This document shows positions 35,789 through 46,469 of a DNA stretch of 64,000 bases, piece after piece. The translations under genes and the position numbers were made by a program. The number at the start of each line of letters is the position of its first letter. The first letter of the stretch is position 1. This DNA is from Rutidosis leptorrhynchoides (Eukaryota > Streptophyta > Magnoliopsida > Asterales > Asteraceae): NCBI RefSeq assembly GCF_046630445.1, contig NC_092336.1, forward strand, positions 298,102,001 to 298,166,000. The letters run 5' to 3'. Below the pieces are notes generated by a model. The model had not been told where the DNA came from, searched no databases, and saw only the letters and a program-made list of their open reading frames with translations.

Positions 35789-38700
35789 TAAGCTGTTGAA
35801 GGTGTTGACGAATCTTCTGGAAATAGATGCGGGTATTTCTTATTCATCAGATCTTCACGCTCCCAGGTGAACTCGGGTCCTCTACGAGCATTCCATCGAA
35901 CCTTAACAATTGGTATCTTGTTTTTCTTAAGTCTTTTAACCTCACGATCCATTATTTCGACGGGTTCTTCGATGAATTGAAGTTTTTCGTTGATTTGGAT
36001 TTCATCTAACGGAATAGTGAGATCTTATTTAGCAAAATATTTCTTCAAATTCGAGATGTGGAAAGTGTTATGTACAGCCGCGAGTTGTTGAGGTAACTCA
36101 AGTCGGTAAGCTACTGGTCCGACACGATCAATAATCTTGAATGGTCCAATATACCTTGGATTTAATTTCCCTCGTTTACCAAATCGAACAACGCCTTTCC
36201 AAGGTGCAACTTTAAGCATGACCATCTTTCCAATTTCAAATTCTATATCTTTTCTTTTAATGTCAGCATAGCTCTTTTGTCGACTTTGGGCGGTTTTCAA
36301 CCGTTGTTGAATTTGGATGATCTTCTCGGTAGTTTCTTGTATAATCTCTGGACCCGTAATCTGTCTATCCCCCACTTCACTCCAACAAATCGGAGACCTG
36401 CACTTTCTACCATAAAGTGCTTCAAACGGCGCCATCTCAATGCTTGAATGGTAGCTGTTGTTGTAGGAAAATTCTGCTAATGGTAGATGTCGATCCCAAC
36501 TGTTTCCGAAATCAATAACACATGCTCGTAGCATGTCTTCAAGCGTTTGTATTGTCCTTTCGCTCTGCCCATCAGTTTGTGGATGATAGGCAGTACTCAT
36601 GTCTAGACGAGTTCCTAATGCTTGCTGTAATGTCTGCCAGAATCTTGAAATAAATCTGCCATCCCTATCAGAGATAATAGAGATTGGTATTCCATGTCTG
36701 GAGACGACTTCCTTCAAATACAGTCGTGCTAACTTCTCCATCTTGTCATCTTCTCTTATTGGCAGGAAGTGTGCTGATTTGGTGAGACGATCAACTATTA
36801 CCCAAATAGTATCAAAACCACTTGCAGTCCTTGGCAATTTAGTGATGAAATCCATGGTAATATTTTCCCATTTCCATTCTGGGATTTCGGGTTGTTGAAG
36901 TAGACCTGATGGTTTCTGATGCTCAGCTTTGACCTTAGAACACGTCAAACATTCTCCTACGTATTTAGCAACATAGGCTTTCATACCCGGCCACCAAAAA
37001 TGTTTCTTGAGATCCTTGTACATCTTCCCCGTTCCTGGATGTATTGAGTATCTGGTTTTATGAGCTTCTCTAAGTACCATTTCTCTCATATCTCCAAATT
37101 TTGGTACCCAAATCCTTTCAGCCCTATACCGGGTTCCGTCTTCCCGAATATTAAGATGCTTCTCCGATCCTTTGGGTATTTCATCCTTTAAATTTCCCTC
37201 TTTTAAAACTCCTTGTTGCGCCTCCTTTATTTGAGTAGTAAGGTTATTGTGAATCATTATATTCATAGATTTTACTCGAATGGGTTCTCTGTCCTTCCTG
37301 CTCAAGGCGTCGGCTACCACATTTTCCTTCCCCGGGTGGTAACGAATCTCAAAGTCGTAATCATTCAACAATTCAATCCACCTACGCTGCCTCATATTCA
37401 GTTGTTTCTGATTAAATATGTGTTGAAGACTTTTGTGGTCGGTATATATAATACTTTTGACCCCATATAAGTAGTGCCTCCAAGTCTTTAATGCAAAAAC
37501 AACCGCGCCTAATTCCAAATCATGCGTCGTATAATTTTGCTCGTGAATCTTCAATTGTCTAGACGCATAAGCAATCACCTTCGTTCGTTGCATTAATACA
37601 CAACCGAGACCTTGCTTTGATGCGTCACAATAAATCACAAAATCATCATTCCCTTCAGGCAATGACAATATAGGTGCCGTAGTTAGCTTTTTCTTCAATA
37701 ACTGAAACGCTTTCTCTTGTTCATCATTCCATTCAAATTTCTTCTCTTTATGCGTTAATGCAGTCAAGGGTTTTGCTATTCTGGAAAAGTCTTGGTTGAA
37801 CCTTCTGTAGTAACCAGCTAGTCCTAAAAACTGGCGTATGTGTTTCGGAGTTTTCGGGGTTTCCCACTTTTCAACAGTTTCTATCTTTGCCGGATCCACC
37901 TTAATACCTTCTTTGTTCACTATGTGACCGAGGAATTGAACTTCTTCCAACCAAAATGCACACTTTGAAAACTTAGCGTACAATTCTTCCTTCCTCAATA
38001 CTTCTAACACCTTTCTCAAATGTTCACCGTGTTCTTGATCATTCTTTGAGTAAATAAGTATGTCATCAATGAAAACAATGACAAACTTGTCAAGGTATGG
38101 TCCACACACTCGGTTCATAAGGTCCATGAACACAGCTGGTGCATTAGTTAAACCAAACGGCATGACCATAAACTCGTAATGACCGTAACGTGTTCTGAAA
38201 GCAGTCTTTGGAATATCATCTTCTTTCACCCGCATTTGATGATACCCGGAACGTAAGTCAATCTTTGAATAAACAGACGAGCCTTGTAGTTGATCAAATA
38301 AGTCGTCGATTCTCGGTAGTGGGTAGCGGTTCTTGATGGTAAGTTTGTTCAACTCTCGGTAGTCGATACACAACCTGAATGTACCATCTTTCTTCTTGAC
38401 AAACAAAACAGGAGCTCCCCACGGTGATGTGCTTGGTCGAATGAAACCACACTCTAAAAGTTCTTGTAATTGGCTTTGCAGTTCTTTCATCTCAATGGGT
38501 GCAAGTCTGTAAGGAGCACGAGCTATTGGTGCAGCTCCTGGTACAAGATCTATTTGAAATTCAACGGATCGATGTGGGGGTAATCCCGGTAATTCTTTCG
38601 GAAATACATCGGGAAATTCTTTTGCAATGGGAACATCATTGATGCTCTTTTCTTCAGTTTGTACTTTCTCGACGTGTGCTAGAACAGCATAGCAACCTTT

Positions 38701-39504
38701 TCTTATTAGTTTTTGTGCCTTCAAATTACTAATAAGATGTAGCTTCGTGTTGCCCTTTTCTCCGTACACCATTAAGGGTTTTCCTTTTTCTCGTATAATG
38801 CGAATTGCATTTTTGTAACAAACGATCTCTGCTTTCACTTCTTTCAACCAGTCCATACCGATTATCACATCAAAACTCCCTAACTCTACTGGTATCAAAT
38901 CAATCTTAAATGTTTCGCTAACCAGTTTAATTTCTCGATTCCGACATATATTATCTGCTGAAATTAATTTACCATTTGCTAATTCGAGTAAAAATTTACT
39001 ATCCAAAGGCGTCAATGGAAAACTTAATTTAGCACAAAAATCTCTACTCATATAGCTTCTATCCGCACCCGAATCAAATAAAACGTAAGCAGATTTATTG
39101 TCAATAAGAAACGTACCCGTAACAAGCTCCGGGTCTTCCTGTGCCTCTGCCGCATTAATATTGAAAACTCTTCCGCGGCCTTGTCCATTCGTGTTCTCCT
39201 GGTTCGGGCAATTTCTAATAATGTGGCCCGATTTTCCACATTTATAACAAACTACATTGGCATAACTTGCTCCGACACTACTTGCTCCGCCATTACTCGT
39301 TCCGACACCATTTGTTCCTTTCGTTCTATTAACCCCTGGTCCGTAGACCTCACACTTCACCGCGCTATGACCATTTCTTTTACACTTGTTGCAAAATTTG
39401 GTGCAGAACCCCCGAGTGATACTTTTCACACCTTTGGCATAGCTGCTTCTGATTGTTGTTGTTGTTGCGGTTATTATTGTTGTTGGGATGATTGTTGTAG
39501 TTGC

Positions 39505-39538
<34 letters not shown>

Positions 39539-40372
39539 GGGCCGTTTGTTGTAGTTGCGATTGATGTTGCGATTGTTGGGATAATTGTTGCGATTATTGT
39601 TGTAATTGCTGTTGTTGTTGTATTGGTGATTATTATCACCGTTTTCCTCCCACTTTCTTTTGACTTGCTTCACATTGGCCTCTTCAGCAGTCTGTTCTTT
39701 AATTCTTTCTTCAATCTGGTTCACTAATTTGTGAGCCATTCTACATGCCTGTTGTATGGAGGCGGGCTCGTGTGAACTTATATCTTCTTGGATTCTTTCC
39801 GGTAATCCTTTCACAAATGCGTCGATCTTCTCTTCCTCATCTTCGAACGCTCCGGGACATAATAGGCACAATTCTGTGAATCGTCTTTCGTACGTGGTAA
39901 TATCAAATCCTTGGGTTCGTAACCCTCTAAGTTCTGTCTTGAGCTTATTGACCTCGGTTCTGGGACGGTACTTCTCGTTCATCAAGTGCTTGAATGCTGA
40001 CCACGGTAGTGCGTACGCATCATCTTGTCCCACTTGCTCTAGATAGGTATTCCACCATGTTAACGCAGAACCTGTGAAGGTATGCGTAGCGTACTTCACT
40101 TTGTCCTCTTCAGTACAAATACTTATGGCAAACACCGATTCGACCTTCTCGGTCCACCGTTTCAATTCGATCGGTCCTTCGGTTCCATCAAATTCCAAAG
40201 GTTTGCAGGCAGTGAATTCTTTGTAGGTGCATCCTACACGATTTCCTGTACTGCTAGATCCAAGGTTATTGTTGGTATGTAGCGCAGCCTGTACTGCGGC
40301 TATGTTTGAAGCTAGAAAAGTACGGAATTCCTCTTCATTCATATTCACGGTGTGTCGAGTAGTCGGTGCCAT
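35788..40372 (-). pseudogene. B1 gag-pol polyprotein, one frameshift and one stop
   Basis: The start is the ATG at 40370-40372 (MAPTTRHTVN). Gag has the WTEKVESVFAIS and LPWSAFKHLMNEKYRP region. It then has a long Asn-rich tract (about 39470-39640) and knuckles [14 protein letters not shown] and [14 protein letters not shown]. Protease has LFDSGAD near 39070 and RT has [10 protein letters not shown] near 38065. RNase H, the integrase HHCC finger and DDE landmarks, and a chromodomain-like tail follow. An extra C in the run 39409-39413 (five C; four in B2) shifts the frame before the first full knuckle. A TAA at 36025-36027 replaces a Glu codon and removes the last roughly 80 residues. The rest of pol is open for more than 1000 codons, so decay is recent. 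Confidence 0.95.
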
Positions 40373-40510
40373 TTCCTTCAAAATAATCAAATGGAACAAG
40401 TTAATCATACAGAATATTAAGAGTAGTTAATAGTATTTCGTAGCATAATATGAACTCATTTATAAAAGCTTTTTCTTCATATTAGCGTTTTATAAGTTTA
40501 AATTCGGGTA

Positions 40511-40525
40511 GTACCTACCTGTTAA
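40511..40525 (-). promoter_or_regulatory. B1 internal polypurine-like word upstream of gag
   Basis: Minus-strand TTAACAGGTAGGTAC lies between the F-box ORF and gag and differs by one base from the polypurine tract at the LTR. It may be a second plus-strand primer, a recombination scar or a splice donor (ACAG/GTAGGT). Confidence 0.45.
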
Positions 40526-40713
40526 GTTCATACTTAGTAGCTAATATACAATTCAACTACTACAATTCGATATGAAAAACTGATTATAATAATATTTCGC
40601 GTTCAAACTTTTATACAATATTTTACAAACTTACAATACCGCTTATTTTACATAAAGCATGAAATATAGCACACAATAACTTTGATACAAGATAGTTGTG
40701 AAGATAATTCTAG

Positions 40714-41349
40714 CTAGTACACAAGTCGTTCAGCAAAGGCAATAAAGACACGTAATTCATACGTCCAGAAACAAGTCATGCATTCTGGTTTTACTAGGAC
40801 TACTTCCCATCCTTGGTCTTGTGGAACATAACCGTTATGGCCGTTGATAAGACAGCGTGTTGTAACGTCGTCAAAGGGACGAGGGTTACGTAATGTCCAA
40901 CAGTCCCGTAATAATCTAAAAACCTCATTTCTTACCCCAATTACCGACTCCGTCACTTGTGGAAAAGTTTTGTTTAATAGTTGTAGCCCGATGTTCTTGT
41001 TCTCACTTTGGTGAGAAGCGAACATTACTAATCCGTAAGCATAACATGCTTCTTTATGTTGCTTGTTAGCCACTTTTTCTAAATCACGAAGTCCAATATT
41101 CGGATATATTGAGTCAAAATAATTTCTTAACCCGTTGCGTAAAATAGCATTTGGGTTCCCCGCAATATATGCGTCAAAGTAAACACATCGTAACTTATAA
41201 ACCAAGACATTCTTGGAACATTCTTCGAATGTCTTACAAACTGATCTCGCCTTAAATAGTTGTGCCAAGGAATTCTGGCCGACTCTAGACAAGATTTCAT
41301 CAATCATGTCTCCGGGTAGGTCTCTTAAAATATTGGGTTGTCTATCCAT
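40714..41349 (-). CDS. F-box protein ORF captured by element B1
   Basis: A 211-codon intronless ORF lies upstream of gag on the same strand. Residues about 8-45 form an F-box: LRDLPGDMIDEILSRV, then SVCKTFEECSKN. F-box proteins bind SKP1 and recruit substrates to SCF ubiquitin ligases. The remainder (NPNAILRNGLRNYF, CYAYGLVMFASHQ, a Cys-containing CMTCFW tail) recalls the plant At2g35280-type F-box group, from memory and not searched. Relative to B2 this copy lacks 48 bp (16 codons) after LVYK. The gap is in frame and flanked by TTAT microhomology. The C-terminus is complete here but truncated in B2. It sits 136 bp after the acidic ORF and about 340 bp before gag. Function in the element is unknown. 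Confidence 0.75.
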   Translation of the reverse strand: MDRQPNILRDLPGDMIDEILSRVGQNSLAQLFKARSVCKTFEECSKNVLVYKLRCVYFDAYIAGNPNAILRNGLRNYFDSIYPNIGLRDLEKVANKQHKEACYAYGLVMFASHQSENKNIGLQLLNKTFPQVTESVIGVRNEVFRLLRDCWTLRNPRPFDDVTTRCLINGHNGYVPQDQGWEVVLVKPECMTCFWTYELRVFIAFAERLVY

Positions 41350-41485
41350 TTTGTGTTTTTAAACTGTAAAATAGACAAGAGTTAGATTCATAAAAAAATA
41401 CTTATTAATACAAGCAATTTTTACATATATCATAAAGCATAAGAACACTATATGACATATATTACACCACACGAATACAACTATC

Positions 41486-42100
41486 TTATTCTGACTCGCT
41501 CGTTTCTTCTTCTTCGGTTTTGGTTCGTTTTGCCAAGTTTCTAGGGATATATGATGTTCTCCTAATACTAACTGTCGTTTTCCACAACGGTTTAGAAAAA
41601 CCTGGTGGTTTAGAGGTTCCCGGGTCATTGTTACAACTTAAGGACTTCGGGGGTTGACGATACATATAAAGTTCATCGGGGTTGGAATTAGATTTCTCTA
41701 TTTTTATGCCCTTTCCCTTATTATTTTCTTTTGCCTTTTTAAATTCAGTTGGGGTAATTTCTATAACATCATCGGAATTCTCGTCGGAATCCGATTCATC
41801 GGAGAATTGGTAATCCTCCCAATATTTTGCTTCCTTAGCGGAAACACCATTGACCATAATTAACCTTGGTCGGTTGGTTGAGGATTTTCTTTTACTTAAC
41901 CGTTTTATTATTTCTCCCACCGGTTCTACTTCTTCATCCGGTTCCAATTCTTCTTCCGGTTCCGATTCTTCTTCCGGTTCCAACTCTTCTTCCGGTTCCT
42001 CTTCGGGAACTTGTGAATCAGTCCACGAATCATTCCAATTTACATTTGACTCTTCATTATTATTAGGTGAGTCAATGGGACTTGTTCTAGAGGTAGACAT
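41486..42100 (-). CDS. Acidic Pro-Glu repeat ORF in element B1 leader
   Basis: A 204-codon ORF begins about 195 bp inside the primer site and is the first ORF of the element RNA. Residues about 30-60 are an acidic repeat of EPEEES-type hexads, encoded by an 18-bp minisatellite (about 41936-42004). A conserved middle block follows (GEIIKRLSKRKSSTNRPRL, EAKYWEDYQFSDESDSDENS). The C-terminus is Lys/Arg-rich, then acidic again. No transmembrane segment, signal peptide or known domain is visible. The likely character is a disordered nuclear or nucleic-acid-associated protein, which is inference. The middle block of about 110 residues is identical in B2. Confidence 0.6.
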   Translation of the reverse strand: MSTSRTSPIDSPNNNEESNVNWNDSWTDSQVPEEEPEEELEPEEESEPEEELEPDEEVEPVGEIIKRLSKRKSSTNRPRLIMVNGVSAKEAKYWEDYQFSDESDSDENSDDVIEITPTEFKKAKENNKGKGIKIEKSNSNPDELYMYRQPPKSLSCNNDPGTSKPPGFSKPLWKTTVSIRRTSYIPRNLAKRTKTEEEETSESE

Positions 42101-42295
42101 CTATCACATAATATCAAACGCGTTAAGAGATTAATATATCACATAATATTCACATGTTAAAAATATATAGTTTCCAACAAAATTTGTTAAGCAATCATTT
42201 TTCAAGTAAACACGGTCGAAGTCCAGACTCACTAATGCATCCTAACAAACTCGATAAGACACACTAATGCAAAATTCTGGTTCTCTAAGACCAAC
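42101..42295 (-). other. B1 leader between primer site and acidic ORF
   Basis: This non-coding leader contains two TATCACATAATAT repeats (42102-42114 and 42138-42150). On the sense strand TGCATTAGTG occurs twice (near 42210-42275), a motif also present in the D leader. Confidence 0.6.
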
Positions 42296-42307
42296 GCTCT
42301 GATACCA
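42296..42307 (-). other. B1 primer-binding site, tRNA-iMet type
   Basis: The minus strand reads TGGTATCAGAGC two bases from the 5' LTR end at 42310. Confidence 0.92.
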
Positions 42308-42309
42308 AC

Positions 42310-45300
42310 TGAAATGTCCCGTTCTTATTGATTAAAAACGTTCCATATTAATTGATTTCGTTGCGAGGTTTTGACCTCTATATGAGACGTTTTTCAAAGA
42401 CTGCATTCATTTTTAAAACAAACCATAACCTTTATTTTATAGATAAAGGTTTTAAAAAGCTTTACGTAGATTATCAAATAATGATAATCTAAAATATCCT
42501 GTTTACACACGACCATTACATAATACAAATACGTTACAACAAAATAAGTTTCTTGAATGCAGTTTTTACACAATATCATACAAGCATGGACTCCAAATCT
42601 CGTCCTTATTTAAGTATGCGACAGCGGAAGCTCTTAATAATCACCTGAGAATAAACATGCTTAAAACGTCAACAAAAATGTTGGTGAGATATAGGTTTAA
42701 CCTATATATATCAAATCATAATAATAGACCACAAGATTTCATATTTCAATACACATCCCATACATAGAGATAAAAATCATTCATATGGTGAACACCTGGT
42801 AACCGACATTAACAAGTTGCATATATAAGAATATCCCCATCATTCCGGGACACCCTTCGGATATGATAAAAATTTCGAAGTACTAAAGCATCCGGTACTT
42901 TGGATGGGGTTTGTTAGGCCCAATAGATCTATCTTTAGGATTCGCGTCAATTAGGGTGTCTGTTCCCTAATTCTTAGATTACCAGACTTTATAAAAGGGG
43001 CATATTCGATTTCGATAATTCAACCATAGAATGTAGTTTCACGTACTTGTGTCTATTTTGTAAATCATTTATAAAACCTGCATGTATTCTCATCCCAAAA
43101 ATATTAGATTTTAAAAGTGGGACTATAACTCACTTTCACAGATTTTTACTTCGTCGGGAAGTAAGACTTGGCCACTGGTTAATTCACGAACCTATAACAA
43201 TATTTACATATATATCAAAGTATGTTCAAAATATATTTACAACACTTTTAAAATATTTTGATGTTTTAAGTTTATTAAGTCAGCTGTCCTCGTTAGTAAC
43301 CTACAACTAGTTGTCCACAGTTAGATGTATAGAAATAAATCGATAAATATTATCTTGAATCAATCCACGACCCAGTGTATACGTATCTCAGTATTGATCA
43401 CAACTCAAACTATATATATTTTGGAATCAACCTCAACCCTGTATAGCTAACTCCAACATTCACATATAGAGTGTCTATGGTTGTTCCGAAATATATATAG
43501 ATGTGTCGACATGATAGGTCGAAACATTGTATAAGTGTCTATGATATCTCAAGATTACATAATATACAATACAAGTTGATTAAGTTATGGTTGGAATAGA
43601 TTTGTTACCAATTTTCACGTAGCTAAAATGAGAAAAATTATCCAATCTTGTTTTACCCATAACTTCTTCATTTTAAATCCGTTTTGAGTGAATCAAATTG
43701 CTATGGTTTCATATTGAAATCTATTTTATGAATCTAAACAGAAAAAAAATAGGTTTATTGTCGGAAAAATAAGTTACAAGTCATTTTTGTAAAGGTAGTC
43801 ATTTTAGTCGAAAGAACGACGTCTAGATGACCATTTTAGAAAACATACTTCCACTTTGAGTTTAACCATAATTTTTGGATATAGTTTCATGTTCATAATA
43901 AAAATCATTTTCTCAGAATAACAACTTTTAAATCAAAGTTTATCATAGTTTTTAATTAACTAACCCAAAACAGCCCGCGGTGTTACTACGACGGCGTAAA
44001 TCCGGTTTTACGGTGTTTTTTGTGTTTCCAGGTTTTAAATCATTAAGTTAGCATATCATATAGATATAGAACATGTGTTTAGTTGATTTTAAAATTCAAG
44101 TTAGAAGGATTAACTTTTGTTTGCGAACAAGTTTAGAATTAACTAAACTATGTTCTAGTGATTACAAGTTTAAACCTTCGAATAAGATAGCTTTATATGT
44201 ATGAATCGAATGATGTTATGAACATCATTACTACCTTAAGTTCCTTGGATAAACTTACTGGAAAAGAGAAAAATGGATCTAGCTTCAACGGATCCTTGGA
44301 TGGCTCGAAGTTCTTGAAGCAGAATCATGACACGAAAACAAGTTCAAGTAAGATCATCACTTGAAATAAGATTGTTATAGTTATAGAAATTGAACCAAAG
44401 TTTGAATATGATTATTACCTTGTATTAGAATGATAACCTACTATAAGAAACAAAGATTTCTTGAGGTTGGATGATCACCTTACAAGATTGGAAGTGAGCT
44501 AGCAAACTTGAAAGTATTCTTGATTTTATGTAACTAGAACTTGTAAAATATATGAAGAACACTTAGAACTTGAAGATAGAACTTGAGAGAGATCAATTAG
44601 ATGAAGAAAATTGAAGAATTAAAGTGTTTGTAGGTGTTTTTGGTCGTTGGTGTATGGATTAGATATAAAGGATATGTAATTTTGTTTTCATGTAAATAAG
44701 TCATGAATGATTACTCATATTTTTGTAATTTTATGAGATATTTCATGCTAGTTGCCAAATGATGGTTCCCACATGTGTTAGGTGACTCACATGGGCTGAT
44801 AAGAGCTGATCATTGGAGTGTATATACCAATAGTACATACATCTAAAAGCTGTGTATTGTACGAGTACGAATACGGGTGCATACGAGTAGAATTGTTGAT
44901 GAAACTGAACGAGGATGTAATTGTAAGCATTTTTGTTAAGTAGAAGTATTTTGATAAGTGTATTGAAGTCTTTCAAAAGTGTATAAATACATATTAAAAC
45001 ACTACATGTATATACATTTTAACTGAGTCGTTAAGTCATCGTTAGTCGTTACATGTAAGTGTCGTTTTGAAACCTTTAGGTTAACGATCTTGTTAAATGT
45101 TGTTAACCCAATGTTTATAATATCAAATGAGATTTTAAATTATTATATTATCATGATATTATCATGTATGAATATCTCTTAATATGATATACATACATTA
45201 AATGTCTTTACAACGATAATCGTTACATATATGTCTCGTTTAAAAATCATTAAGTTAGTAGTCTTGTTTTTACATATGTAGTTCATTGTTAATATACTTA

Positions 45301-45550
45301 ATGATATGTTTACTTATCATAGTATCATTTTAACTATATATAAATCCATATATATGTCATCATATAGTTTTTACAAGTTTTAACGTTCGTGAATTACCGG
45401 TCAACTTGGGTGGTCAATTGTCTATATGAAACATATTTCAATTAATCAAGACTTAACAAGTTTGATTGCTTCACATGTTGGAAACATTTAATCATGTAAA
45501 TATCAATCTCAATTAATATATATAAACATGGAAAAGTTCGGGTCACTACA
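42310..45550 (-). repeat. B1 5' LTR
   Basis: 3241 bp, a pair with 32512-35752. The hairpin is at 42670-42683. No gene is evident. Confidence 0.95.
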
Positions 45551-45555
45551 CCATG

Positions 45556-45839
45556 CTTGTATGATATTATGTAAAAACTGCATTCAAGAAACTTATTTTT
45601 GATGTAATATATTCTTATTGTAAACCAATATGTAATGGTCGTGTGTAAACGGTATATTTTAGATTATCATTATTTGATAATCTACGTAATGCTTTTTAAA
45701 CCTTTATAGATAAAATAAAGGTTATGGTTGTTTTAAAAATGAATGCAGTATTTGAAAAACATCTCATATAGAGGTCAAAACCTCGCGACGAAATCAATTA
45801 ATATGGAACGTTTATAATCAATATGAACGAGACATTTGA
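45556..45839 (+). repeat. Element E 3' LTR, terminal part
   Basis: This continues the LTR broken at 32511. CTTGTATGATATTATG up to GAGACATTTGA matches the reverse complement of the first roughly 280 bp of the B1 LTRs. The final CA has become GA. Confidence 0.9.
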
Positions 45840-46184
45840 TACACACCTTATACCCATACTATATGGACTTAGAATAAATACTATATCACGAATAGCATAC
45901 GTACACATGATACGAGACTTAAATGAATTAAGTTGACTACACTATCTTGAACTTATGGAGTGATGTCGAATGGAAATGTGAGTTAGCATAATGTAATGAC
46001 CGGGATTACATTACGGTAACTCATATAGAAGTTCCGACATTGCAAAATAACGAATTGGGAGCGATTCAAGTAGGTTACTTGGATAAACAACGTCTAGAAC
46101 ATAAACCGTATAATCTCAAAAATGAGTAGAAACTTACACCGTGCGAATTTATTGTTATTATAACCTATAAGAAACTTGTAATTA
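45840..46184 (+). other. Retroelement leader fragment related to element A
   Basis: The stretch 45962-46036 aligns in sense with the element A leader (reverse complement of about 17517-17600) and carries the same hairpin at 45976-46026. There is no LTR, primer site or gag next to it. It is a leader relic of a third, otherwise missing, element. Confidence 0.6.
45976..46026 (+). promoter_or_regulatory. Leader hairpin, second family version
   Basis: The outer stem ATGTGAGTTA pairs with TAACTCATAT (one G-U). The inner stem TAATGTAAT pairs with ATTACATTA. The loop is GACCGGG. Compared with 17532-17582, several stem positions have changed on both sides and the CCGGG loop core is kept. Confidence 0.65.
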
Positions 46185-46469
46185 TGTCACAACTCGTCAC
46201 AACTCGACACTGTCCGCTACCACTGACCACTACTTGTCACTCCAAATACACTACTTGGATATACTCGTCATCTCATACCACTACTCCAGAATGCTTATCG
46301 TTGCTGACTAATACTCAACGCCGACTCTCACTGCTAGTCACGACTAATCACTACTTCTCACTTCTTTTCATTACTAGTTACTAATTAATGCTACCCCTTG
46401 CTACCTGCTACTACTAAATACTACTCATTACTACCTACCACTACTAAGTACTACTCATCACTACTAGCA
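46185..46469. repeat. CACTACT-rich low-complexity tract
   Basis: About 285 bp are made of imperfect CACTACT, TCACTACT and CTACTAAATACTACT words. The strand has few G. An open frame of 66 codons across it is a by-product of the composition. Confidence 0.8.

Larger units (their letters stand above)
32512..45550 (-). mobile_element. Element B1: full-length Ty3/gypsy element with extra F-box and acidic ORFs
   Basis: This is 13,039 bp with the 5-bp duplication CCATG on both sides (32507-32511 and 45551-45555). Its LTRs are 32512-35752 and 42310-45550, both 3241 bp with scattered differences, so it is older than element A. Minus-strand order: 5' LTR, primer site, acidic ORF, F-box ORF, polypurine-like word, gag-pol, palindrome, polypurine tract, 3' LTR. 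The target was the 3' LTR of related element E. It is defective (gag frameshift, late pol stop). Confidence 0.95.

Noticed and set aside
36599..36898. 99-codon + strand frame repeated at 50559 (and in reverse at 28174)
   Set aside because: It lies antisense to the integrase core in every copy and follows its conservation; no independent evidence of expression.
39488..39727. Valine-rich open frame on the + strand, and its 53443-53682 counterpart
   Set aside because: It is the antisense shadow of the Asn-rich gag tract (GTT repeats opposite AAC).
46184..46384. Ser/Thr/His-rich 66-codon frame
   Set aside because: Product of the CACTACT-rich low-complexity tract.
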